Below are positions 1-24,800 of a DNA stretch of 64,000 bases, piece by piece. Positions within the stretch are counted from its first letter, which is position 1. Each line of letters starts with the position of its first letter. Source of the stretch: Mactra quadrangularis. Taxonomy: Eukaryota; Mollusca; Bivalvia; Venerida; Mactridae. Where the stretch lies: assembly GCA_025267735.1 (NCBI GenBank), contig CM046303.1, positions 47,011,253 to 47,075,252 of the forward strand, written 5' to 3'. The notes beneath the pieces are model-generated. The model had not been told where the DNA came from. It was given only the letters and a program-made list of their open reading frames with translations, and did not search any database. A program made the translations under genes and the position numbers.

Positions 1-147
1 CCCGCTGCAAATTGTCTAGGATTATATACATTTATATTTATTGAAACACAACCACCAGCTGTCAATTTTATACACTTTATAACTCAGGTTTACATTGTTA
101 AATGCTTAATAAAAAAAACAACTTTAGAAGTACAATGTCTTATGCCT

Positions 148-484
148 CAGTCCCATAAAATCGTGGCTTGTTACGGACCCTTGCAGACAGCCATAGGCCG
201 TAGGAAGCCTTGCGTTTCAAGGTGACAGTACGCCCATGGTACAAAACAACACACCCATACAGAGCCATAGCTGGAAGATATGCATGTTTAATCCATACTT
301 AGCCACTATTTTGTTCACGATTTGACTATGAAACTGATACGTGTATCCTGGGCTCATCTCACGGACTCTGGTAAAAACATAACAATCCGTACGGGTACGC
401 AAGAGTTTGTACGGGTCCTTGCGGAGTTTGATCACATGGCTCCCGTACGGTGTCCTCACGGGTATCTTTATGTTTATGGGACTG
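148..484. mobile_element. MITE with CAGTCCCATAAA inverted ends, copy 1
   Basis: Inverted terminal repeats CAGTCCCATAAA (148) and TTTATGGGACTG (ending 484). The GC-richer interior has several CGTACGGG motifs. A closely similar copy lies at 29513-29851 and a diverged one at 45575-45790. No coding capacity. Confidence 0.65.
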
Positions 485-504
485 TAGCTTTACACATCAT
501 CTGT

Positions 505-821
505 TAATGTAGTTTTGCCTTTTTTCAACAGAATCCACATGAAGTGAAACATAAATTTACAAAAAAATCTATGTTAGTACTACTTTCTTTCCTCATGACG
601 TCTGAGGTTTATAACTTTAGAAAATTGCTGCTAAGTTCTAAATGTATCATTTCAAGGGTCATGGCTTTGACTCCTAGGTAAAACCTATGTCATGAAATAT
701 TTTTTAAGGCCATTCATCTGCATGTACCTCTGTGTAAAGTGGGAAGTTTTATATATGCTTGATCAAAACATTATGTATGTTTCTGTATGAGACTGTAAAC
801 TACTGTCTATTTTTATTTCAG
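505..821. other. PARG intron/upstream sequence, nothing recognised
   Basis: No exon-like segment, repeat family or RNA gene is visible. The next upstream PARG exon should encode the LLANAF region and is not here. Confidence 0.5.
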
Positions 822-12101
<11,280 letters not shown>

Positions 12102-12760
12102 TATGAGATTCGTTAAGATGTGATAGGGATTAGATATAGTGTTTCTAGCTACATTGCACATTGTAGCTGTGTTTGATTGTCAGATTTGGTATTTTGAATT
12201 GTGCTGGTTTGTGTTGGGAACTTAGGAAAGACAGAAATGAATTGTTGTATGGATTAACATTGTGAAAACTAGTAGAGTTGAGGATTGTCTAATTTTGGCC
12301 TGGTGCCTTAGCAAGAAAGTGTGTGTAGTTTGGATAGTATTACGAGATATGTTTTTAATGGATTGCTACAATAAATGAATAGGTTTAAGCAGAAATGTTA
12401 AAAAAATACTGTGATATAAAATGTAAACATGTATTGATTGTATGAAACTATTGATCATTAGTGAAATGTTTTGTGGTGATAAGACATTGAGTGTGTTCAT
12501 TGCATGGCATGGCATGGTTTAAGATCCCAAGATATGCAGTGGCAGCCCTACTGCATTGTGTCTAATCCTTTTAAATATATGTTTGTTGTTGCTTGTTTTC
12601 GAAAGATGTAACCAGGTTTGTTACAATGTTTACTCACCAAGAACAGATTGATTGCTTTCACTAAGTCTTTAAAATGTATGCCGAGACTTTTATTAAATGT
12701 TCTAAAGTCCCTCTATCACTTTTGAACTTGACCTACTGAAATTCCGTTGTTATGGTCATA
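12102..12760 (+). other. PARG: PARG 3' UTR, probable
   Basis: No coding signal follows the stop. A canonical AATAAA lies at 12370-12375 about 270 bp downstream, a likely poly(A) signal. Another AATAAA is near 14728 in an AT-rich tract and could serve a long form. RNA data would decide. Confidence 0.5.
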
Positions 12761-12869
12761 GACTACAAGGGAAACCAACCAATAACCCTATTGCAATAGT
12801 CATAGACTACATTTATATTACGTAAACACGTAACCATTTGTACTGGGATGTGGCACTAAAAGACTCCAG

Positions 12870-13235
12870 TGTTTTTTTTCTGGCCATTTTGGGGCTGAAA
12901 TTGGGCCCCATTCCCCTCTCCAAAAAGTATATATTTTTCCCTTTCCCTGATAAAAAAATCCTCTGTCAGAGTGTCCTAAAACCTTTGTACTTTTTTATAG
13001 CATTTTGCAAATTCCTCAGGCATAACAGAGAAATCACATAAAAATATATGGGTTCAATAGTTGAAAATTTCAACTTGAAATTTTATATAGGTAAACAGAA
13101 ATGTTACTCTGTTAGAGAATCCATGTTATCTAAAGTATTGAAAATAAAGGAAATGTTTTCCCCTAATTTGATTTTTGTTGCTATTTTCCCCTCAAAAGAG
13201 GACCCCGCCACCTTTTCCCTAAGAGTGAAAATAAA
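12870..13235. repeat. TTCCCCT-rich repeat, family also at 30700 and 39600
   Basis: Contains TTTTTTTTCTGGCCATTTTG, GGGCCCCATTCCCCTC and AAGAGTGAAAATAAACACTG. Similar TTGGGAATATAGCCC / AAATAAACACTG segments occur at 39600-39990, suggesting a shared interspersed repeat. Short open frames here are not supported as genes. Confidence 0.4.
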
Positions 13236-13822
13236 CACTGGACTCTCTTTGACTGTATTCAACTGTCTACATTTTAACATAAAAAGTGATTTATGACAGC
13301 CAGATCATGTTAATAACATTTTTAAGAACTTGAGTGATATTATAATATACTCACTGTTGTCTAAGTGACAGAGATCTCACTATTTAGCTTTAGTTTATCA
13401 CACATCAATTGAACAATGTACTTGGCAATTTACGTTGATGCCGGATCCCTACAAACCATAAATATCTATAAAACCACAGCATAGATTTTGCTAAGATTTT
13501 GTGCACAATCTTATTTAAACTCACTTCATATTTTAAAATTTCTAGTATTTTAAAGTTTTTTTGCTTAAATAAACATAGGATGGTCTGCTGACTTGAAAAC
13601 CATGGGCCCATCTTTATAATTATGTTTGCTGTGGAAATTGAATAATTAATAACTTTCTAACCTACTCTTATTTGTCTATTCTGATTATGACAGGAACCAT
13701 TTTAATGATAACCCCTTTTTGACTTCAAAATTAGCTTTGGTTGTCTATAATAGTAGAAAAATTCTGACTTTTGGATTTGAGAAGGAAAAGGCTTGTTATG
13801 ATTTCTTTCAATCACTTTTTTA

Positions 13823-14486
13823 GCTTGACTATTCGGAGAAAAGTGTGGCTATCCTACTCAGCTGTGCGTCAGCGTTGGTGTCGGCGTAACACTACTTGGT
13901 TAAGTTTTTAGGTGCATCATTTTTGTATCTTTTATATCTTTGCAAGTACTGGAGGGATTCACTTAAAACTTTATTTGTGTTTAGGGGGTTACCATTGGAG
14001 TTCAAATATTAAGGTGCATAACTCTTGGATGAATTTGGACTGAATTATGGCCCTTTTATACTTATAAATTTCTTGGTCAAGTTTTTAGGTGCAGCATTTT
14101 ATCTTTGCAACTACTTAAGGGATTCACTTGAAACTTCACACATGTCTACGGGGTTACCACTGGAGTTTAAATACAAAGTTACATAACTCTTGGATGAATT
14201 TGGACTTATGAAGTCAAGTGTTATTTTTAGTGAATGCTTGTCTTTGTAGATATATTTGTATATGAAATATAGATACAATCATTGATATGTGGACTTTCAT
14301 TTGATAATGTTGTTGTTTAGACTTAAAATTCCTGGTTCAGGTATTGCATGCTAATTCTAGCATTTTTACTAATGAAAATATACACTTGAAATCTCACTCA
14401 TCTCAACAGGTTTGCAAACCAATTTTGCTGTTGTTTTTAAGAATACCCAAATAGTCGAGCTTGCTGTCTGTGGACTGCTCTTGTTG
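13823..14486. mobile_element. GTCGAGC-family element
   Basis: Left AGCTTGACTATTCGGAGAAA, right AATAGTCGAGCTTGCTGTCT followed by GTGGACTGCTCTTGTT. Two internal sub-units carry GCATAACTCTTGGATGAATT and ATGGCCCTTTTATACTTAT. Confidence 0.6.
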
Positions 14487-14785
14487 TTAATTCCACTGGA
14501 TAGTAAATAAGATATTTAATGTTTTTAGAGGTCTAGGTTCAAAGTAAATCACTTGTACAAATATACATTGGATGTATTTGTAAAGTATTATGTATCATGA
14601 TATTTAAGTACATGTATGTTTTTTTGTTAAAGTAGATACATGTGTAATTATTCTCTAGTGTTGATAAAGCATCAACATCTCTATGTTCTATGTGCTAATT
14701 TTTACATTGATTGTACATGTATATAGTCAATAAATTATTTATTGTAATATTTTTTATCTTGTTTTTTTTTCTGTGTGCTAAATAG

Positions 14786-14998
14786 GAGCAGTGGTCCAGT
14801 GGTTTGACTCTCTTAGGGATCAAGAGGTCCTGGAATCAAACACCACTAAGGGCACTGCTAACTTCCTTTAGCAAGAAATTAACCTTCAGTTGTTCCACTC
14901 CAGCCAGGTGTAAATGGGGATTGTGAGAGATCACCTGCTTGTAGGGGATTTCAATAAACTGGTGTTAAAGTACAAAATTGTGAAGTCAGCAGAACGTA
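14786..14998 (+). mobile_element. SINE (family 3)
   Basis: Head AGTGGTCCAGTGGTTTGACT with a box B-like TGGAATCAAACACC. The body (CCTTTAGCAAGAAATTAACC, GTGAGAGATCACCTGCTTG) is shared with 37765-37990, the second copy in this window. Confidence 0.6.
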
Positions 14999-16180
14999 TA
15001 TGAACTTTGGCTGTATGTGCACAGGTTTTTGGTGTGCTTTATTGATTCACTGGGCTGTGAAATAATTTCCATGGAAATGAATGCGAAAATTGTATAACCT
15101 GCGTAGACTGACCTGACTCAAGGAATACACTTTAAGTACCATCAGTGAGTGTTTAGAACAAAATTGTACAGGAAAATGGTGAGTTGCATTTATAGATGGC
15201 ATAAAATTGAAAGTAAAAATTGAAGATGAAGAATAGATTTATTAATATTGGAGCTACATAGACTATGTCAGCTTACATGAGTTAATATGAGTAGAATATG
15301 TTTCACATGATACTAGAATATTAATTATCATATCATATGCATGAAAATACAAAGCATAGGGGCTAGGAAGGGGTTACCTTGTTAAATGAAGGTTATAATA
15401 TCAATGAAACAAGATAAAATATAAGTCCTATTTGCTGTGCATACTTATTGCCTATATAGAATTTCTAATCAAAGGCAGGTTACATGAACAGAGAAACTTG
15501 GCTTATGAAATAAGCCTGTGTTATGACACTGATTTAAGATTTGCTTGACACATGTATAAAGGAAAAAAGTAGATAAAAGGTTTATAAATATCATATGAGT
15601 TTCTAACATATGCCACAAAATCTATGTCCCCTGGTGGGTTCAGAATCAGAGACCTCTCACACCCTAAGCAGGCATTTTACCACATCACCACAAATGCTAG
15701 TAAGTATGGAAACCAGTGTGAGTACAAGTGTACAAATGTATATATAAAAGCTATACTGAATGACGAGTGATGGGATACATGTACATTGAATTACGATATT
15801 TAAAATGATATACAGTGCCTATTAGAACAAAGCAGATATTATGTATGATAAATTGTCGATCCGTCTGCTGAGTCTGCCAACTTAATGTTCATCTTTCAGT
15901 ACGGAATTTAAATTTTCAATAGCCTGTCTGATTTAAAACCTCTACAAGCAATTGTTTAGACAAGTGCATAAGTAGTTTTACAACAGATTTTAGTAATCAT
16001 AGGCCTACATGTGCACGAACAGTGTATGCTCATCCTATATCAATCTAACTTAGAGATCTAATACACTGCGCCCCAAAAGTTCCTTCACACAATCTCAATT
16101 TATCTTGTACTAAATGGAGTATCAAAAATTCGTAAAATCATGCGGATTTCCAAGTCTTAAATCAAACCAAAATTTATTTG
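14999..16180. other. Intergenic sequence, little recognised
   Basis: AT-rich. A minus-strand tRNA-like SINE head is possible at 15625-15705 (GGTGGGTTCAGAATCAGAGA, CTAAGCAGGCATTTTACCAC). Otherwise I see no gene or clear repeat. Confidence 0.4.
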
Positions 16181-16184
16181 GAAA

Positions 16185-16245
16185 TTTCAGGGGGGGGGGG
16201 GGTCCGGACCCCTCTGACCCCCCGCTAGATCTGCCTATGCATAAG
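16185..16245. mobile_element. GGGCGGATCCA-family element, right-end fragment
   Basis: Only the G-tract/TCCGGACCCC and the GCTAGATCTGCCTATGCAT end remain. Confidence 0.5.
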
Positions 16246-16677
16246 CAAAGAGTGTCTGCTAAATAATTGGTTATGTTTATAATCATCTGGTAAGCTCAAT
16301 CAGAAGTCACTCTGACAACAAATCCAGGGTTTCCAGTGACAGGTGGTGAAGTTTGGACATGAAATTTTCTACAGCCATTCTCCCGCCTCTGTATTAAGTA
16401 TGGAAGTTGTCCACTACTGGCAAGGATGTATGCTTAGGACTAGATTTAAGCTTTGATCCAAAAACCTAGGCCTACCCAAAGACAGCAACTAAGATGACCG
16501 ACTATTTCAGTATGACAGAAAAATGTTGACTTCATTGTAGTCATGTTTTCTCAGCTCTTGGATTGAAGGCCAGTGTTTCTTGCTTTGAATATTGACAAGC
16601 TACACATGATGAAAATGTACTTAATTTATGATACAACTGTTACTTTTATTGTTCAATTTGATACAACTATCAGTGGT

Positions 16678-16678
<1 letters not shown>

Positions 16679-16708
<30 letters not shown>
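16679..16708. repeat. (TA)n microsatellite
   Basis: About 14 uninterrupted TA dinucleotides. Confidence 0.9.
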
Positions 16709-16711
<3 letters not shown>

Positions 16712-17085
16712 CTGATTTGAATGCTCACTTCAGTACTTCTGTACTCAGGATTATTAACCTAGATATCCATATTAAACTATGGGGATTATCAAACAAATAT
16801 TGAGTATTTAAATCAGGAGGGTTGATAAATGCGATGAATGAATTTTAACAATACACATTATGGAAATGTGGTTAATTCACCAATGAAAACATTTACATGT
16901 AGGTATTTTTACATAACAAGTTGTATCGTCCATCAAACTCAAAATCAACCAAACCAAATCAAACCTTGATTAATAATGGAGTTAATGTCTTATTACAGTG
17001 TATGGCTGTGTAATGCAACTTTATCACAAAACTTAACCTGGCATTGCATACATTGCTTCACAACATAGCCCATCATGTAAAGCAT

Positions 17086-17332
17086 TATTGTCCGTTTTTT
17101 CTCAACTGTCAAAGCTTGAATAATTTCATGGTGACTGAATGCATTGTTTTTGTACTGGCGGCCTAATTGTTATTAAAAATATCTTGACCAAAACTTGTCA
17201 TACGGCATAAGAAGCTTTTCTCACTCATAATACACACTTTCGGAAACTCATGGATGTATTACGACAATAATTTCAACAAACGCATACACCGTGAAATTAT
17301 TCATATTTTGACAGTTGAGAAAAAACGAAGAA
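17086..17332. mobile_element. TTGTCCGTTTTTTCTC palindromic MITE, copy 1
   Basis: Inverted ends TTGTCCGTTTTTTCTCAACT and AGTTGAGAAAAAACGAAGAA, extending inward through TGAATAATTTCA / TGAAATTATTCA. Family of four in this window. Confidence 0.75.
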
Positions 17333-17457
17333 TACTTGATTTGAATGGTTGGAACATATTTCAACAAAGACTAGTATAAAATATTGTTCAAGTTTATTCA
17401 TAATTACACACAATACAAGTACTACTTAACATTCTGCACATACTTTCTGATAAATCA

Positions 17458-17712
17458 GGGGCGGATCCAGGATTTTTTTCTAGGGGGGAGGGGGTCTGAA
17501 TTTTCAAACCACATTATACACATTTTGCAGAAAAATGCAACATATTGATAATAAAAAACTACATTACCATTAAAATTATGTAAATCAACAAGAAAAATTG
17601 CTTCAAGCTACATAAAAATGACTTACAGTCAAGAAATACACAAATGGACAAGTACATTTTCCAAATTCTAGGGGGGGACCCCCCTGACCCCCCCTGCTGG
17701 ATCCGCCCATGT
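17458..17712. mobile_element. GGGCGGATCCA-family MITE
   Basis: Inverted ends GGGGCGGATCCAGGAT (17458) and GCTGGATCCGCCCATG (17696). The interior has ATTTTGCAGAAAAATGCAAC and ACCCCCCTGACCCCCC. A diverged left-end fragment is near 43334 (GGCGGATCCAAGGG). Confidence 0.65.
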
Positions 17713-17939
17713 AAATTTCCTTCTGAATATTAAAAACATGTATTCCAGACAAAGATAAACAAAAAACCATTAAACAATACAAATTATACTCTCAGATTTC
17801 ATATTTACCGGATTTTTTTTTACATAAAAAATTTATTAACTTCATGTGAAGATGATTTTTATAATTGTCATCACCTTAAGGTAGCCTGATTAATTATGTA
17901 ATTTTATGAAGTAAAAAGAACATTACTAACCAGTTGTGT

Positions 17940-18166
17940 ATTTCACAAAAATTCTTACGAAAATAATCTTCGTAAGTCAGTTTTATGTAATTGGCACTTC
18001 AAAGTCAGACAGATAATAAGCATAACTATGATATACATGTAATATTCGAAAAATATACACAAATTGTATTATAATTAGAATTGATGAAGCCAAAAAATGA
18101 GTGTATCATTAACGTTTCTTCTTTTGACTGACGAAGATTTTTTTGTAAGAATTTTTGTGAAAAGCA
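17940..18166. mobile_element. Foldback element, TTTCACAAAAATTCTTAC ends
   Basis: TTTCACAAAAATTCTTACGA then TCTTCGTAAGTCAG at left; CTGACGAAGATTTTTTTGTA then AGAATTTTTGTGAAAAG at right. Two blocks of each arm pair, with a 150-bp AT-rich loop. Lies downstream of the NKRF-like stop codon, in or near its 3' UTR. Confidence 0.6.
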
Positions 18167-18355
18167 CAGCAGCTGCATACCATTTTTGCTTGATCCAGCT
18201 TAAGAATGATAGACAATTCATAAAATTCATCTTAGAAACATTATACAACACATTGTGACATGTCTTGAATATAGTTTGTAAAATCTATGATCTAAAATCT
18301 AATGAAAAAGTCAATGAAAATCTACAATACTGTGTTAGACATTAAACTATTCACT

Positions 18356-18844
18356 TCAGTTTACTACAGTACCAGTTGACTGACTAAGAATATGTGCTGG
18401 TACGCTGCTTGATTTGTTAAGAATGTCAGAATGCTTGGGTAGTTCTGATCGTGGAATAAATCTAAATCTTCCATAAGTAGACTTAGGAGGCAAAGATTTC
18501 AATGCATTTACAACCCTTTTCATGTCTGGTTGTGAACAAAATACACAGTATGTCTGACCATCTCGTTGTCGTTTTTCCATTAAAATATGAATTGATGTAG
18601 CATATTTCTGAAGCTCTATAAGTTCAAGAGCTTCAAGCCCAGGACCAATGATTAATTCCTCACAATCATTTCTTGGGAAGAATTCAACTATTCTTTTTTG
18701 TACACTCTTTACTACATACATATCTACCACTCGTTTATCAAGAGTATTAGGTGCTGGTTGGTTAGAAGCTTTCCTCATGATATCAGCTTCTTGAGTTATT
18801 GTAGAATAAGGGATCCATTTCTGATCATCGTGAGTCGGTACAAT
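18356..18844 (-). CDS. NKRF-like exon 11 (R3H-like end, stop)
   Basis: Acceptor ATCTTTTGTAG, stop TGA at 18358-18356. Encodes IVPTHDDQKWIPYSTITQEA, then the R3H-like region (VVKSVQKRIVEFFPRNDCEE, LIIGPGLEALELIELQKYA) and GRFRFIPRSELPKHSDI. In the alignment with NKRF, the Arg and His that name the R3H domain are replaced (LEALELIELQ in place of ER-x3-H). Collinearity holds to near the end. Confidence 0.9.
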   Translation of the reverse strand: MVPTHDDQKWIPYSTITQEADIMRKASNQPAPNTLDKRVVDMYVVKSVQKRIVEFFPRNDCEELIIGPGLEALELIELQKYATSIHILMEKRQRDGQTYCVFCSQPDMKRVVNALKSLPPKSTYGRFRFIPRSELPKHSDILNKSSSVPAHILSQSTGTVVN

Positions 18845-21800
18845 CTACAAAAGATATAATAAAATTTTATAGTAATAGTTTGTGTTTTTGTCAGAAAATC
18901 ATTAACTTTAAAGCTTTTTCATGACTGTCAAATAACCCATTACTTAGACAGAAAATGTTTTATCAGTATTTTCAAAGATTTGATTTGGAAGTCAAAAAGC
19001 TTCAAACAAGGTACACCTAGGCATTTCAAATTTGAAATAAGAAATATTGCACACAGAACAATAGGATTTAATCTGTATCGCATAGTACTTCAATAAAATG
19101 CCAAACACTTAGATGCATTTAGGTACAAAAAAAATTTCAGGCAGAGAACCATAAATTCATATTCAATGAGAATGAAATGTATATTTTAACCCTAATTTTG
19201 GCTTACTGAGTTTTCCACTGGACCTAAACAGATACCTTCATCAGTGACTGACAACTGCCCTACTTGATATATAGGATAACAGGGTTCATACAGAATTTTA
19301 GTGACAAAATTCAAGCACTCTTCAAGGACTAAAGTGCCAAATTCAAGCACTGTAAGTTTTTACAGGCTGACTTGCTAAGCTGGCAATTTCTTTTGTTGTG
19401 TTGCATAATCTACAATGAGCCTGTAGGTAAGAGTCAGTGTCTTTCACCCAGTAGTACTTGAAAGACCAAAGCGTTTGATAGACACATTTTTTTGCCCACA
19501 TTCTTTTGCCCACAACTTGTCTGTAAATTGTCAACCAGAAGTCAAAACAAATCTGTGGCACATAAACTGTTATATCTTTTTTATAAAAATAGAGAATTGA
19601 AAATTAGAATATAATCTGACTATTACTCATGCACTCTTGAACTGAAAATAAGCACTTTTAAAGCATTTTTCAAGGTACAATGTAACAAATGAAAATAAGC
19701 ATTTTCAAGCTTTAAAAATCATTTTTTAAGCATTTTCAAGGTAGATCTTACAATTCATGCACTTTTCAAGGTCTGTATGAACCTTGGATAAACCAAACAA
19801 TCAGATTAATACCACTATTTGAGACATTTATGATCATAAACTCTTGTTTTACATGCAATCAAATGGTCTGTAGTGATTCAGCTAATATGAGACCTGAATG
19901 TCCAAAATCCTTTAATGGACTCAGTGATACTAAAGTATGTCTTAGGTAGCTCAAACCAAATGACTGATACTTAACAAAAACCATTAGCATGTTCAAACTT
20001 TTTGCATAGTACAACAGATAAATGATGCACATTTTTGTACTTATAAAATGAACTCCTCTTCTTACTAAGTAGTTTATCCATGTATGTACATTGTGTAAAT
20101 GAGTAAACTTAAGTATATACATTGTGTAAATGAGTAAACTTATGTATATACATTGTGTAAATGAGTAAACTTAAGTATATACATTGTGTAAATGAGTAAA
20201 CTTAAGTATATACATTGTGTAAATGAGTAAACTTATGTATATACATTGTGTAAATGAGTAAACTTATGTATATACATTGTGTAAATGAGTAAACTTATGT
20301 ATATACATTGTGTAAATGAGTAAACTTATGTATATACATTGTGTAAATGAGTAAACTTATGTATATACATTGTGTAAATGAGTAAACTTATGTATATACA
20401 TTGTGTAAATGAGTAAACTTATGTATATACATTGTGTAAATGAGTAAACTTAACATCATATCTCCCTTAATATCAGTGTTTAGGTTCCAGCTAACATAAT
20501 ACAAGAGCAGTCCAAGGACAGCACGCTCGACTTTTCGGGTGTTTTGTTCATGGCAAGGCTTATCTTTAAACAAAAGTAATTTCAAGACAGGACATAATTT
20601 TTGAAAGTATATAATTCAGTCAAACAATAATTACCAATTCATATTTGTAAAATATAAAAGGGGCATTACTCCTAGAACATTCATCCATAGTAACGTCCCA
20701 TCAGGGTAAAGTAGACATTGTATCAACGAATAAGCATACCTACTTTCATTTAAATATCTATATGAAGAACTATAAATACATTGTATTTCAATTTGAACAA
20801 AATTCAATATTAAAGTAAGGGGCATAACTTCAAAAAATAACATCATGAGTTATGTCCCTTTGTAGTTGCGTAGATGTAGTACTGATGAATAAGCATACTA
20901 ATTGTCATTTAAATATCTTCTTAAGTATTGAAAATATTTCTCTTCATAATACTTTCTCCCGAATTAAAAAGTTGAAAAGGGTCACAACTCCAACAATAAT
21001 TCATCAATTATTACGTCCCATTGTATTCAACTAGATGTAGTACTGATGAAAAAGTATACTAACTTTCTATCAAACAAAATATATTAAATTTGAGCAAACA
21101 TAACCCTTAAATATCAAAGTATAAAGGGGAATAACTCTGAAGTAATTCATCTAGAGTTATGTCCCTTTATAGTCAGATAGATGAAGAACTGACTAATAAG
21201 CATTCCAACTTTAATCCAAATATATTTATAAGTTCTAAATATATCCCATGAAAACAAATTTTAATCTTAAATGTTTAAGTATAAAGGGGCATAACTCCAA
21301 CAATAATTCATCCAAAGTAACGTCCCTTTATAGTTGTGTAGATATAGTACCCATAACTAAGTATACAAACTTAAAGTCAAATATCTTGATTAGTATTAAA
21401 GATATTACATATAGAAATGATTTTAACATTATATTTTGCATTTTTCTTAAGTATAAAAGGGCAATTACTCCAAAAATAATTCATCCACAGTTACATCCCT
21501 TCATAGTCGGGTAGATATAGTACCAACAAATAAGTATACAAACTTTAAGTCAAATACCTTGATCAGTATTGAATATATTCTACATAGGAAAAACTTTAAC
21601 CTCATATTTTGCAATTTCCTAAGTATAAAAGGGCAATTACTCTAAAAATAATTCATCCACAGTTACGTGCCTTCACAGTCGTGTAGATATTGCACTGACA
21701 AATAAGTATACAAACTTTAAGTCAAATGAATTGATCAGTATTGAAGATATTCTACATAGGAAAAACTTTAACCTCATATTTTGCAATTATTTAATTATAA

Positions 21801-24800
21801 AAGGGCAATAACTCATAAAATAATTCATCCATAGTTATCCCCTTTCACAGAATGGTTAATATAGTCCCACTTAATAAGTATACCAACTTTCAATAAAATA
21901 ACTTGGATAGTGTTGAAGTTATAAGTGTTTCAAAAAACTTTAACCTGAAAACCAACGCCAACGCCAAAGTGATAGCAATAGCTCTCATTTTCTTCGAAAA
22001 GTCGAGCTAAAAATGTAAACATATAGTCCAACAGAATTAACCTGAGCTTGAACTATCTAATTATAATAGTTACACACTTCACTTACACTAAATCGTGAGT
22101 TTCTGTATGCATGTATATGGTTATACACGTGTTTATAACAACCGATGTGACTATAGATCAATTTATTAAAAGTGGGATGTTATTGTTCTTTAAATTTTGG
22201 ACACAATAGTTTTTGGGAAAATAAGTAAGTCGAGAATATTATGGCACAGTTCAAAGTATTTATTCTTATGAAAACAACAATAATTGTTCAGTATTGTTCG
22301 TTTTTTCTCACCTGTCAAAACATGAATAATTTCACGGTGACTTCGTGCTATTTGTCTAACACTCGTGATATTGAGATAGTGTGTAATCATCCGCCATGAC
22401 ATTATTCGAACTTTGACAGTTGAGAAAAAACGAACAATATGTGTATTTTGCCGAAAGTTTCCGATAAAACGTGATTTACAAATGAAGACAAATATAGAAT
22501 GTAAATACAGAGTTTATTAGATTCTTGCATAAAGTACAAGCTCAGGTTAATTCTGTTGGACAATACCAACTGATTATACTAGCATTTCAATGGGTCAGTG
22601 CAAAGATAGTCTACATCCTTCTTTATTTCAACGTTGTTCACCTAGTTTTGCATATATCCATTGATTTTAAATCATTTTGTTTTTATAATAAGCCAGGGCT
22701 CTAATTTAACAAAAAATTGGACTTGATTTTATTACAACTCGCAAAAAAGGAAAAATCATGCATATTTTTTTCTTGCTCAAAATTTTAATAGCATACGTGG
22801 ATACTAATCATATACCTGCAAACACCATGCATGTAGTACTATTATTTAACAGTAGATAGAATAATTAAGGGCGTTCTTATGGGATAAACCAAGAATATCG
22901 AACATGCTTTTACGTTGAATCTTTAATTTATTCTATTGATCTGACTGTTTCAATGCTGATTAGAGCTTCATTTTAGACAGTTATATTTTTGTGTGTCGAT
23001 TTCAACTTGCGAAAATTTGCGAGTTAAAATAAAAGGTACTCGCAGTTTTAAAAATCCACTCGCATTTTGCGAATATGGAAGCTTAAAAATCGAGCCCTGA
23101 ATAAGCCTACAGGTAATAAAAGAACTATTGTAATATACCATCACAGTATCATTTCTCTCATACAAATGGAACAGAATATCGGATGCAGCAAAATCTCTTG
23201 TTTTATTTTTACCATAACCAAAATGTTCACTGACTTTTTTGTTCTTTAGAAATAGTTGACACCTGGAAATAAAAACCCATTTTATTAAAATTTCAAAAAG
23301 AACAAAACTTTACATTTAACCACTTTAACCAATATATTTAAGATGAAATCTCATGATAGAAGAAAATCTTTCTCCAATTTACATAACTAAGCTAAAAACG
23401 CTTAGGATCATATAAATTCATTGCTAACAAAAATTAACAAAGGGTGCTCTAACAAAACGACTCTACTTTTTTCAAAGAAATAAGCACTGTGTCAAACTTA
23501 AAACTTACAAAGCAAAGTGGTTTGAAATGTCTGTTCGTTCTTTACTGCAAGTTATATTTTAACTATTCATAGTTATTAGACAGTTTTGACGTCTGCAGTA
23601 TGAAAATATCATGGTATAGTGGCAGTAACTATAACTATGCAACTGTGAGCTCTTACTTTACCGGATATTACACTCAACTGTCACAACCAATTATCAACAA
23701 GTCCAACTGAATGAAATAACCAAATTCAATCTTCACAAGTCCACAGCTTCAGGCTACTGGGTCGAAAATTAAGTTATAAGTGTATCATAATTTAAAAGCA
23801 AGAAACATATCATACCCAACTTTAGTCACTGGTCTATGTTCATATTTGTAACCTTTCTTGGTCTGTTCACCAGGGATAAATATCCATTGTAGAAGCATTC
23901 CATTCATAGCAGCAGTTTTCTGTAAAATAGCAAATGCATTCACTTTTCTGTTTAATTGCCATGCTTTGGTTTCCACAATAACCAGATCACTGATATTCAA
24001 GGAAGCATCTTCTGTCAGGAAACCATGGCGATTCAATAAAGGTAAGTTTGATTCCCTGCTTGAACCTCTTTCTCCTTTCACTACAACAGCATGTATGAGA
24101 GGTCCTGAAATAAAGTATACTTAAGTATTTATATTATATCATATGAAGGGTATAAACTTATTACATGTACAGACAGATTAAACTATTTAAATTTCATATA
24201 GTATTAAACTTCTTTGGTCATACATTTTACGGAACAAGTCATAGAGAAATTTTGTAAAAATCGATCTTGGTGATTTATTACACAAGATTGATCATTATAT
24301 CAAAATACATTTTGTAAAATAAAGTACTTCTCAAGAGAACATTGAGTCTGGGTATTGATGGTGTCCACAGGCCAATTACATGTATCAAGCTCATTACTTC
24401 ATACATGCCCCTACTTTATGAGGGTGTTATATAATATGGCAGAAGGCTATTGTTATCATAAAAGACCATAACTTTTCTAATCAATCATATGCATACAGCA
24501 ATAATAATAAAATAAAATTCTAGAACAAAGTAATTCAAACAAAATCATTGATATTGAATAATAATAATTTACACAGCATAACAAACATAAACAAAAGACA
24601 TGACAGTGTAATCATCAATAATCTACTGTCTAATAATAATAACTCAAATATCTTTTTGTATAATGCCATTGAATATGTAATATAGAAATAGGCGTTTAAT
24701 CAATTGAAGAAGTTTAAGTTTTACCACTTGATTCATTGTCTTTTATTTTTCTACAGTTAGCCAATATATCAGTAGGTAATTGGGTTGTTAGAACATCATA

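Noticed and set aside
20081..20452. Regular 31-bp repeats that resemble a CRISPR spacing
   Set aside because: There are no spacers: units are contiguous and identical, in an animal intron. It is a minisatellite.
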